From CAYRML01 sp964425485 (GTDB lineage Bacteria > Bacillota > Dehalobacteriia > UBA4068), in the NCBI GenBank assembly GCA_964425485.1, contig CAYRML010000059.1, positions 1 through 8,459 on the forward strand: a DNA stretch of 8,459 nt, read 5' to 3'. A program made the translations under genes and the position numbers. The notes below the pieces were generated by a model. The model did not search any database, had not been told where the DNA came from, and saw only the letters and a program-made list of their open reading frames with translations. Shown one piece after another: positions 1-5,256 of this stretch (positions within the stretch are counted from its first letter, which is position 1; each line of letters opens with the position of its first letter).

Positions 1-445
1 CGGCGGCTTTAAAATGATGTCCGCCGCCGCTGCCGCCATGCGCCAAGAGGCTGATGACTGCGGCTTGCAAAAGCCGCTGGCTTTGGCGGTGACGGTGCTG
101 ACCAGCCTTAGCCAAGAGGAATTCTGCCGGGAGATTGGCAATCCCAAGCCTATTGCCCGTCAGGTGGTGGATTGGGCTCTTTTGGCCCAGGAGGCCGGGC
201 TGGACGGCGTGGTCTGCTCGCCTTGGGAGATCGAGCCTATACGCGAGGCTTGCGGCCAGGATTTTCTTATCGTGACGCCGGGCGTGAGGCCCGACTGGGC
301 CGCGGCCGATGATCAGCAGCGCATCATGACGCCGCGAGAAGCCATATCTAAAAGTGCCAGCTATTTGGTGGTGGGGCGGCCCATTACGGCTCAGCCTGAT
401 CCGGCCTCAGCCGCCGCCAAGATAGTGCAGGAAATGACTATATAA
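1..445 (+). CDS. pyrF: Orotidine 5'-phosphate decarboxylase, C-terminal part (5' end outside window)
   Basis: The gene enters from the left edge, so only about the last 147 residues are visible. The product decarboxylates orotidine 5'-phosphate to UMP, the last step of de novo pyrimidine synthesis, in the cytosol. Recognisable OMP decarboxylase signatures are GGFKMM near the visible start, GVVCSPWE in the middle, and the block TPGVRP...MTPREA...SYLVVGRPIT towards the end, where the Arg of GRPIT contacts the substrate phosphate in the family. The catalytic Lys/Asp motif lies upstream of the window and cannot be checked. The reading frame is open from base 2 to the TAA at 443-445, and a terminator follows directly, so this is the last gene of its transcript. 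The family identification is firm; whether the upstream part is intact is unknown. Confidence 0.95.
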   Translation, partial: GGFKMMSAAAAAMRQEADDCGLQKPLALAVTVLTSLSQEEFCREIGNPKPIARQVVDWALLAQEAGLDGVVCSPWEIEPIREACGQDFLIVTPGVRPDWAAADDQQRIMTPREAISKSASYLVVGRPITAQPDPASAAAKIVQEMTI

Positions 446-473
446 AAAGCGACCCCCAGGGGTCGCTTTTTTT
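446..473 (+). terminator. Rho-independent terminator after pyrF
   Basis: GCGACCC (449-455) pairs with GGGTCGC (460-466) around a CCAG loop. The stem is preceded by an A run and followed by seven T (467-473). It starts one base after the pyrF stop codon and should end the pyrimidine-gene transcript. Confidence 0.9.
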
Positions 474-512
474 ATGGGCCTGAGCGAGAAATTAATACTC
501 CGCACCTGTGGC

Positions 513-545
513 TTGTCACATAAATACAAGCCTACTCATATCATA
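513..545 (+). promoter_or_regulatory. Candidate promoter for the Cys-rich protein gene
   Basis: Two readings are possible. A sigmaA-like reading uses TTGTCA (513-518, five of six matches to TTGACA) but lacks a good -10 at 17 bp; TATCAT (539-544) is 20 bp away. Alternatively CATATCATA (537-545) fits the CATANNNTA -10 pattern of mother-cell sigmaE/sigmaK promoters, with AC at 518-519, 17 bp upstream. The second reading would imply expression during sporulation. Neither is decisive. Confidence 0.3.
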
Positions 546-577
546 TATTGAACCCCAAAAAGAATGGAGGCTTAAAA

Positions 578-985
578 ATGATCAAATATACGACAAAAGC
601 TCAAAATAATCCTTGTGAAAATATTTCAAAAGGATTATATACACCTATAAAATGTCCGCAAACCTGTCCGGCATCGGGGCATCAAGTTATGGTTACCAAC
701 GTGCCGGTGACGGTGACTCCTTTAGCTCATGCCGGTGCTGTCAACACCTATTGCATCGGCAGACCGTCCGTGATTCCCGGCGTCAATGAATGTTTTCATG
801 CTCACAATGGTGCTTGTTCATTTACGCTCAGGCAGGAAATTTGTGTCAATGTACCGGTCTTCTTTGGTGCGGAAGCGACTTTGGGTGACCCTTATGTTTC
901 TTGCACTCCCCCTTGTCCTCCTCATGGCGGTGGCTGGGCACAAGAAGCAGAAATTGAAGATAATAGATCGGAAGACTGTGATTGA
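578..985 (+). CDS. Small cysteine-rich protein of unknown function
   Basis: The gene encodes 135 residues. I chose the ATG at 578 because GGAGG (566-570) lies 7 bases upstream; an in-frame TTG at 548 has no such site. The protein has no signal peptide or membrane segment. Ten cysteines (residues 13, 26, 30, 59, 72, 80, 89, 109, 113, 134) are spread along it, including CPQTCP at 26-31 and CTPPCPP at 109-115. Two stretches look like beta-strand modules: HQVMVTNVPVTVTPLAHAG (35-53) and FTLRQEICVNVPVFFGAEA (82-100), both containing an NVPV core. The C-terminus is acidic (EAEIEDNRSEDCD). From memory it resembles short Firmicutes proteins with a C-F-Q-ICV-VPV-FGA pattern that have no assigned function. 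A spore-surface or metal-binding role is possible but is only inference. Confidence 0.75.
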   Translation: MIKYTTKAQNNPCENISKGLYTPIKCPQTCPASGHQVMVTNVPVTVTPLAHAGAVNTYCIGRPSVIPGVNECFHAHNGACSFTLRQEICVNVPVFFGAEATLGDPYVSCTPPCPPHGGGWAQEAEIEDNRSEDCD

Positions 986-1308
986 TATAGATAATATGCT
1001 ATGAATGATAACAAGGCGGTTTTTTGATTTACATGTTCCTTTGCATGATTGATTATTCCAACACTAAAAAGCAGCTCCCGATACGCCGATATCGGATTAC
1101 CGATTGATATAAAGTATAAGGCCTCGATCAGTAATGTTTCTATTTAGTGCTGCGGCGTGCCTACAGTCCTTGCTCAATATCAATGCGCCGACAGCTGTTA
1201 TTATGATAATAATAAAAAAAGTTAGGGTGCAAGCGACCATCACCTATCAGGCAAAGGCAGGGTAACAGATAATATATTATCAGACTACTAACAGTTAGAT
1301 ATAAATTT
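986..1308. other. 323-base stretch without a convincing gene; possible 3'UTR or small RNA
   Basis: No plus-strand reading frame with a ribosome binding site is present. The stretch holds several inverted repeats: CCGATATCGG (1086-1095); a 9-bp stem GCTGCGGCG (1149-1157) against CGCCG-A-CAGC (1186-1195), with one bulged A and a 28-base loop; the 14-base palindrome GATAATATATTATC (1268-1281); and CTAAC-A-GTTAG (1288-1298). A strong terminator closes it at 1309-1334. It could be a long 3'UTR of the Cys-rich gene, an independent RNA, or decayed sequence. I did not recognise a tRNA, tmRNA, 6S RNA or known riboswitch. A minus-strand 47-codon frame at 1097-1240 lacks a proper ribosome binding site. 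Confidence 0.35.
1277..1305 (+). promoter_or_regulatory. Weak candidate promoter ahead of the membrane protein gene
   Basis: TTATCA (1277-1282) and TATAAA (1300-1305) are separated by 17 bp. The predicted start, near 1312, would fall in the first arm of the 1309-1334 hairpin, so the mRNA would begin with that hairpin. A second -10-like hexamer, TATACT (1337-1342), lies beyond the hairpin but has no -35 partner. Confidence 0.25.
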
Positions 1309-1334
1309 AAAATCCCGCCATCCGGCGGGATTTT
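1309..1334 (+). terminator. Rho-independent terminator, 11-bp perfect stem
   Basis: AAAATCCCGCC (1309-1319) pairs perfectly with GGCGGGATTTT (1324-1334) around an ATCC loop. It ends the transcript of the Cys-rich gene or of any RNA made from 986-1308. The flanking A4/T4 symmetry would let it act in both directions. It lies only 31 bases upstream of the next gene's start codon. Confidence 0.85.
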
Positions 1335-1365
1335 CCTATACTAGGTAGTGAAGAAGGCGAAAATA

Positions 1366-1905
1366 ATGAATTTGAAGAATATGTGGCAAACAATGAATCT
1401 GGTGGATAAATTTTTGTTCATCCTCATGATAATGTTGCTTTTGCAATCCGCTTATAATCTCTTTTGTCCCGGTATCGTGGCTGGCCAAAACGATCCCATA
1501 GATATAACTTTACGCACGTCGGCGGCCGCCATTTTCGGCTACTTTTTGAGCAGCAGCTTCATGAAAAAAAATAATGAGAGTGTAACCGTTGATAACAGCA
1601 AGTTTATTGATGTGGCCAATAACGAATCCTCTATGCGTAACCAAATCGGGTTTGATACCGTTGTTGATGGCCAAAGCCTGCAAAAAGGCGTGGCTGCCAA
1701 TCACGGCACTGCCAGCGAACAGTTTCACTGTAGCAATTTACAGGTGCTGGTGGTGGCCTGTATCAGCATATTTTGTCTGGTTATTTTGTTGCTGGCTTAT
1801 GATATGGTCGCTTCCATCAAGGCCGATGATACAACTGTGTCGCAGCTGCGTGATTTTATTTCCGGAGGTATCGGCTTTTTGATCGGCTGCGGCAAGAATA
1901 AATAA
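1366..1905 (+). CDS. Integral membrane protein of unknown function
   Basis: The gene encodes 179 residues from the ATG at 1366, which has AAGAAGG (1351-1357) 8 bases upstream. A GTG at 1348 would add six residues but lacks a well-placed binding site. Hydrophobic segments lie at about residues 15-34, 47-66 (ending GYFLSSSFM) and 125-147, and a shorter one at 164-175 (ISGGIGFLIGCG). Between the second and third is a polar, Asn/Ser-rich loop of about 58 residues (67-124). I recall similar small Firmicutes membrane proteins with an ITLRTSAAAIFGYF-like block followed by a RDFISG-IGFLIG end, but no function is known to me. Holin-like size and topology were considered, but no lysis or phage gene lies nearby. 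The gene stands alone between two terminators and converges with the regulator gene on the opposite strand. Confidence 0.8.
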   Translation: MNLKNMWQTMNLVDKFLFILMIMLLLQSAYNLFCPGIVAGQNDPIDITLRTSAAAIFGYFLSSSFMKKNNESVTVDNSKFIDVANNESSMRNQIGFDTVVDGQSLQKGVAANHGTASEQFHCSNLQVLVVACISIFCLVILLLAYDMVASIKADDTTVSQLRDFISGGIGFLIGCGKNK

Positions 1906-1930
1906 TAACTGTCCGACAACTTTAGCTAAA

Positions 1931-1963
1931 TAAAAGAGCACGGCCCAAGGCCGTGCTCTTTTA
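1931..1963. terminator. Bidirectional terminator between convergent genes
   Basis: TAAAAGAGCACGGCC (1931-1945) pairs perfectly with GGCCGTGCTCTTTTA (1949-1963) over 15 bp with a CAA loop. T-rich tails lie on both strands: TTTTT at 1964-1968 on plus, and TTTTA plus further T on minus. It serves the membrane protein gene on plus and the ribbon-helix-helix gene on minus, whose TAA stop (1963-1961) is itself part of the stem. Confidence 0.93.
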
Positions 1964-2110
1964 TTTTTCCTGAAGCTTTTGTATGTGCTCCTTTAACACA
2001 ATATTAATATATTGCGATAAGGAACGATCATCTTCTTCTGCCAATTTACGCAGCCTCTCCACAAGATCATTGTCTAAAGTCAGACTGATTTGTGTTTTTA
2101 ATGGTTTCAT
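1961..2110 (-). CDS. Small ribbon-helix-helix (CopG/Arc-type) DNA-binding protein
   Basis: This minus-strand gene encodes 49 residues beginning MKPLKTQISL and ending QKLQEK. The start is fixed by AAGAGGTG (2125-2118) 7 bases upstream of the ATG. The layout is that of a ribbon-helix-helix protein: a short beta-strand with alternating polar and hydrophobic residues (KTQISLTL, 5-12), helix 1 (DLVERLRKLAEEDD, 15-28), a turn with SLSQ, and helix 2 (QYINIVLKEHIQKL, 33-46). Such proteins dimerise, insert the strand pair into the major groove and usually repress their own promoter; many are antitoxins. No toxin partner is adjacent: the gene is single and ends in a terminator. Likely -10 elements for it (TATAGT 2143-2138 or TATTAT 2138-2133) lack a clear -35. 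The fold is a confident call; the target is unknown. Confidence 0.85.
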   Translation of the reverse strand: MKPLKTQISLTLDNDLVERLRKLAEEDDRSLSQYINIVLKEHIQKLQEK

Positions 2111-2170
2111 AGTCGTTCACCTCTTGAATCATATAATACTATAAAATAGCCCAATCTATGAAAAAATATA

Positions 2171-2200
2171 GTAAATAATATAAAATAATATAAAATAATT
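2171..2200. repeat. Three 10-bp AT-rich direct repeats upstream of the regulator gene
   Basis: GTAAATAATA, TAAAATAATA and TAAAATAATT lie head to tail at 2171-2180, 2181-2190 and 2191-2200. The 10-bp period is close to one helical turn. They sit upstream of the ribbon-helix-helix gene and between it and the efflux operon, so they could be its operator. Low-complexity AT sequence could also produce such a pattern. Confidence 0.45.
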
Positions 2201-2211
2201 TTCGTATTTGT

Positions 2212-2270
2212 GGCGGCTGACCCATATGGATAGCTTTGGGCCATGCCGGTCGGGGGTACTGTCGTCTTTT
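2212..2270. other. GC-rich, possibly structured intergenic segment
   Basis: A sharply bounded GC-rich block lies between AT-rich DNA and the efflux promoter. On the plus strand GGC (2215-2217) and CCCA (2221-2224) can pair with GCC (2245-2247) and TGGG (2237-2240) across an internal loop, and CCATATGG (2222-2229) is a palindrome. It ends in GTCGTCTTTTT. I recognise no named riboswitch or RNA in it. It precedes the efflux promoter, so it is not in that operon's leader unless an upstream promoter is used. The remaining sequence between 2111 and 2453 is described under the repeats, promoter and leader entries. Confidence 0.3.
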
Positions 2271-2305
2271 TGCTAAAAATTACATGAAGAAAATCATCCA
2301 AATCA

Positions 2306-2334
2306 ATGACAAAAGGCCCTTAAAGTGCTATAAT
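2306..2334 (+). promoter_or_regulatory. SigmaA-type promoter of the efflux operon
   Basis: ATGACA (2306-2311, five of six matches to TTGACA) and a perfect TATAAT (2329-2334) are separated by 17 bp. TG at 2326-2327 makes it an extended -10. The predicted start near 2341 gives a leader of about 113 bases. This is the best promoter in the window and suggests substantial expression unless repressed. Confidence 0.8.
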
Positions 2335-2381
2335 GAAGACAACTTTTTGGACTGAAATACGGTCTTATATTGTAAGAAGGC

Positions 2382-2424
2382 GGCCGGCCGGCTGCGGTCG
2401 GCTTGCTTTGCCGGATTTTATTAT
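2382..2424 (+). promoter_or_regulatory. GC-rich hairpin in the efflux operon leader, possible attenuator
   Basis: TCGGC (2398-2402) can pair with GCCGG (2410-2414) around a TTGCTTT loop, followed by ATTTTATTAT. The upstream CCGGC (2388-2392), within a GGCCGGCC palindrome (2382-2389), can compete for the same GCCGG. Two exclusive foldings before a U-rich run resemble an attenuator, but the stems are only 5 bp. Confidence 0.25.
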
Positions 2425-2453
2425 GCTTGGGGATTTGAAGGGAATGATTATTT

Positions 2454-4568
2454 ATGGATGAACTGCGTAAAGACAAAGATTTGGCTTTGACGGAACCGGA
2501 GGCCGGGCAGGCTCCGCTTGCGGAAAATGCCGCCGCCACTGACCTGGACGAACCGCTGGTGGATATGTCCGATATGGATTCTGCACCGGAAGCTGCCTCT
2601 TTGCTGGCCGATATGCCGGCGCAGCCGCAGGTCAAGCCGAAAAAAAAGAAGAAAAAATGGGGCAAAAAGAAGCTCATATTTATTATCGTGGTGGCGGCCA
2701 TTATTGCCGTCATTGCCGGCAGCGCCATTGCTGCCACCCAGAAAGGCACCGTCATTGCCATGGCCGATACCACGGTACTGGAATATGCCGATGTGCAAAG
2801 TACGGTCGGTGCCAGCGGCACCGTGGAGAGCGCCAACTATAATGTCTATACCACTTTGAGCACTCTGCCGGTCCAGGAAATTTATGTGGCCGACGGAGAC
2901 CAAGTCAAAGAAGGGGATGTGCTGTGCATCCTCGACAGCGAAACTTTGCGGAAGCAGATCGCCACGCGTGAGGCTGCTTTGGGCATCTCCGCCCAAGCCG
3001 CCGCCTTGCAGGTGCAGGCGGCTCAGCAGCGCTATGATGCGGCCAAAAATGCGCTGGCCAGCGGCACCAATACCACCCTCATCAATACGCAAAGCGCTGT
3101 GGATAATGCCTACAATAACTGGATCAATGCACAGAAGACCTATGACGAATACCGCGACTCTTTGGCCAGAGGCGATAATGCCCAGCTTTTGTCCCAGCAA
3201 GCTATGGTGGACAATGCCTTCTATGCTGTGGAGCAGGCCCAGCTTAATTATCAGTCGGCCAAAAATAATCTGGCCGAGGCTGAATCCGATCTGGATGATG
3301 CCAGGGATGATCTGGCCGACGCCAAAGATGCTATTAATGAGGCCCAGTCTGATCTGGAGCAGGCTAAAAGCGGCTATAACCAGGCTTTGGCCAACTATCA
3401 GTCAGCCCAAGCCATTGTGGATGCCGCCGGCAGTTTGGTAACGGCTGCTCAACTCAATGACCTGATGAATGCAACTACGGCCAAGGATAATGCTTATGCG
3501 GCACTCTCGGCTGCTCAGACCTCACTTTCTGCTGCCAAGCAGGCCAAAGCTACCGCTCAGGCCACTATTGACAGCTATGACTCGGCCATCAGCAAATATG
3601 AAGATGCCGTGGATCAGGCCCGCATCTCCCTGGAGAGCGCTAAGACCGGCTATGAGAATACCAAGGCCCAGTATCAATCGGCCAATACCTCGGCCTCAAG
3701 CGCGCTCGATAGCTATAAACGCGCCGCTGACCAGGCCTATCAGGCCTATGTGGCGGCCAAAGATACACTGACGGCGGCCAAAAACGCCGTCCAAGATGAG
3801 CTGGAGAGTTATGAAAATGCCTTGGCCAGCAGCAAAGTGGCGGCCAAAAACGATGTCGCCGTGCTGGAGCTGGCCGCGCTTTATGACGATTTGCAGGATG
3901 CCACCGTGCGCGCGCCTGTCGACGGCACCATCACGGCCATCTATGTCAAAGTCGGCTCCTATCCGCCCAGCCTCATGTTCGTAATCGAGGATACCGACAA
4001 CCTCAAAGTCGATACCATGGTCAAGGAATTTGATATCGGCACAGTTAAAGTCGGTATGCCCGTCACCATTAAATCCGATGCCACCGGCGATGAGGTGTTT
4101 GAGGGTAAGATCGTCTCCATTGCCCCCACCTCCGCCAAGGACGCATTCGGTGATACCGCTGTCGGCAGCGATGTTCAATTCGAAACAGAAGTGGCCATAA
4201 CTTCCGAAAATACCGGACTTTTGATCGGCATGAATGTACGGCTCAACTATATCGTGGATGAGGCCACGCATGTGCTGACCGTGCCTTATGAGGCTGTATA
4301 TACCAATGCTGCCGGCGCCAGCTGCGTTTTGGCCGCCATGCCGCAGGCCGGTAGCGATAAGCACATATTGCAGGAATTTGTGGTCGAAACCGGCCTCGAG
4401 ACCGATATTGCCGTGGTTATCTCAGGCCCCGACATTGTCAGCGGACTGCGCGTTATCAATACTCCCACCTCTTATCAGGCCGGTCAGGAAGTGACCATCT
4501 CTGAAAAAGGCAGCAAAGGAGCGAACCTCAATTCCTTCGGCATGCCCGTAGGTGGTTACGATGAGTGA
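2454..4568 (+). CDS. HlyD/MacA-family efflux adaptor with very long coiled-coil hairpin
   Basis: This 704-residue adaptor subunit of an ABC efflux pump should link the permease to extracytoplasmic space. In order: an acidic, probably disordered cytosolic tail (1-60), a Lys-rich stretch (61-73), one membrane anchor (about 74-94), the first half of the lipoyl/barrel-sandwich domain (about 138-161, IYVADGDQVKEGDVL), a long Ala-rich coiled-coil hairpin (about 165-478), the second lipoyl half (about 483-513, VRAPVDGTITAIYVKVG), and beta-barrel and membrane-proximal domains to the end. Residues 250-319 read as about ten heptads with a hydrophobic residue at position 3 and Ala at position 6. MacA and YknX are usually about 370-400 residues, so the extra length is mostly hairpin and tail. 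GAAGGGA (2437-2443) lies 10 bases before the ATG. The stop overlaps the ATPase gene by 8 bases, implying coupled translation. Confidence 0.9.
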   Translation: MDELRKDKDLALTEPEAGQAPLAENAAATDLDEPLVDMSDMDSAPEAASLLADMPAQPQVKPKKKKKKWGKKKLIFIIVVAAIIAVIAGSAIAATQKGTVIAMADTTVLEYADVQSTVGASGTVESANYNVYTTLSTLPVQEIYVADGDQVKEGDVLCILDSETLRKQIATREAALGISAQAAALQVQAAQQRYDAAKNALASGTNTTLINTQSAVDNAYNNWINAQKTYDEYRDSLARGDNAQLLSQQAMVDNAFYAVEQAQLNYQSAKNNLAEAESDLDDARDDLADAKDAINEAQSDLEQAKSGYNQALANYQSAQAIVDAAGSLVTAAQLNDLMNATTAKDNAYAALSAAQTSLSAAKQAKATAQATIDSYDSAISKYEDAVDQARISLESAKTGYENTKAQYQSANTSASSALDSYKRAADQAYQAYVAAKDTLTAAKNAVQDELESYENALASSKVAAKNDVAVLELAALYDDLQDATVRAPVDGTITAIYVKVGSYPPSLMFVIEDTDNLKVDTMVKEFDIGTVKVGMPVTIKSDATGDEVFEGKIVSIAPTSAKDAFGDTAVGSDVQFETEVAITSENTGLLIGMNVRLNYIVDEATHVLTVPYEAVYTNAAGASCVLAAMPQAGSDKHILQEFVVETGLETDIAVVISGPDIVSGLRVINTPTSYQAGQEVTISEKGSKGANLNSFGMPVGGYDE

Positions 4569-5256
4569 TAAAATCATCCAAATGAGCGGCATATACAAGC
4601 GGTTCTATATCGGTCAGCCCAATGAGCTGGAGATATTGCATGGCATAGATCTGACGGTCGAGCGGGGAGAATTTATCTCCATCATCGGATCTTCCGGCAG
4701 TGGCAAATCGACGCTGATGAATATTATCGGCGCCCTGGACCGTGCCACTTGCGGCAGCTATCTGCTGGACGGCACCTTGATCGAGGAGGCCGATGACGAA
4801 GAGCTTTCCGCCATCCGCAACCGCAAGGTGGGATTTGTCTTTCAGAACTTTAACCTCATCTCCCGCACCACGGCTCTGAAGAATGTAGAGCTGCCCATGA
4901 TGTATGCCGGCATTCCTCCCAAAGAGCGCAGCCAACGCGCCCGCCAGCTGATGCGTATGGTGGGCATGGAAGATCGCATGCTGCATCAGCCCAATGAACT
5001 TTCCGGTGGTCAGAAGCAGCGTGTGGCCATTGCTCGCGCCATGGCCAATGATCCGGCCATCATCCTGGCCGATGAGCCCACAGGCGCGCTCGATTCCCAG
5101 ACCGGCCGCCTGGTTATGAATCTTTTTCACGCCCTGCATGAGAAAAGGGGCAAGACTATTGTTCTAATCACCCATAATAAGGAGCTGGCGGCCGAAACGC
5201 AGCGTATCTTGACTATGCGCGACGGCATACTGGCCGAAGAGGGGGTTGGCGCATGA
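4561..5256 (+). CDS. ABC transporter ATP-binding protein, MacB/LolD/YknY type
   Basis: This 231-residue cytoplasmic ATPase powers the pump. I prefer the ATG at 4561, preceded by GGTGG (4551-4555); a GTG at 4552 would add three residues. All motifs are present: Walker A GSSGSGKST (43-51), Q-loop Gln95 in VFQNFNL, signature LSGGQ (147-151), Walker B IILADE (167-172), the D-loop region TGALD (174-178) and the switch His205 (LITH). The length and the sequence PNELSGGQKQRVAIARA are typical of the MacB/LolD subgroup that works with single-permease FtsX-type transporters. It overlaps the adaptor gene by 8 bases and the permease gene by 4, which fixes the three as one unit. It should be catalytically active. 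The substrate cannot be inferred. Confidence 0.96.
   Translation: MSDKIIQMSGIYKRFYIGQPNELEILHGIDLTVERGEFISIIGSSGSGKSTLMNIIGALDRATCGSYLLDGTLIEEADDEELSAIRNRKVGFVFQNFNLISRTTALKNVELPMMYAGIPPKERSQRARQLMRMVGMEDRMLHQPNELSGGQKQRVAIARAMANDPAIILADEPTGALDSQTGRLVMNLFHALHEKRGKTIVLITHNKELAAETQRILTMRDGILAEEGVGA

Noticed and set aside
786..1004. A second-frame 72-residue hydrophobic frame inside the Cys-rich gene.
   Set aside because: It overlaps a better-supported gene with a strong ribosome binding site and has none of its own; it is a shadow frame.
986..1308. A tRNA, tmRNA or c-di-GMP riboswitch in the gene-poor stretch.
   Set aside because: No T-loop GTTCRA, no CCA-type acceptor pairing and no riboswitch core that I could match.
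1366..1905. The membrane protein as a phage holin.
   Set aside because: No endolysin, portal, tail or integrase gene lies in the window, and the long polar loop is not typical of holins.
1961..2110. The ribbon-helix-helix protein as the antitoxin of a toxin-antitoxin pair.
   Set aside because: The gene ends in a terminator with no downstream partner, and no toxin-like frame lies upstream with a ribosome binding site.
2241..2252. Minus strand CCGGCATGG followed by CCCA resembles the start of an HDV-like ribozyme.
   Set aside because: The complementary second strand of P1 and the catalytic-C region are not found downstream on that strand, so the match is a short coincidence.
2107..2301. A minus-strand 64-residue frame ending in an ATGA overlap with the ribbon-helix-helix start.
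   Set aside because: It has no ribosome binding site, runs through the efflux promoter and the low-complexity AT repeats, and its hydrophobic look comes from AT-rich codons.
2284..2355. A plus-strand 23-codon frame starting MKKIIQIND.
   Set aside because: It lacks a ribosome binding site and begins upstream of the predicted transcription start, overlapping the promoter itself.
2448..3200. A long 250-residue minus-strand frame opposite the adaptor gene, and similar ones opposite the ATPase, permease and regulator.
   Set aside because: These are antisense shadows of Ala/Asp-rich coding sequence; the plus-strand products have complete family motifs, and the minus-strand products have none.
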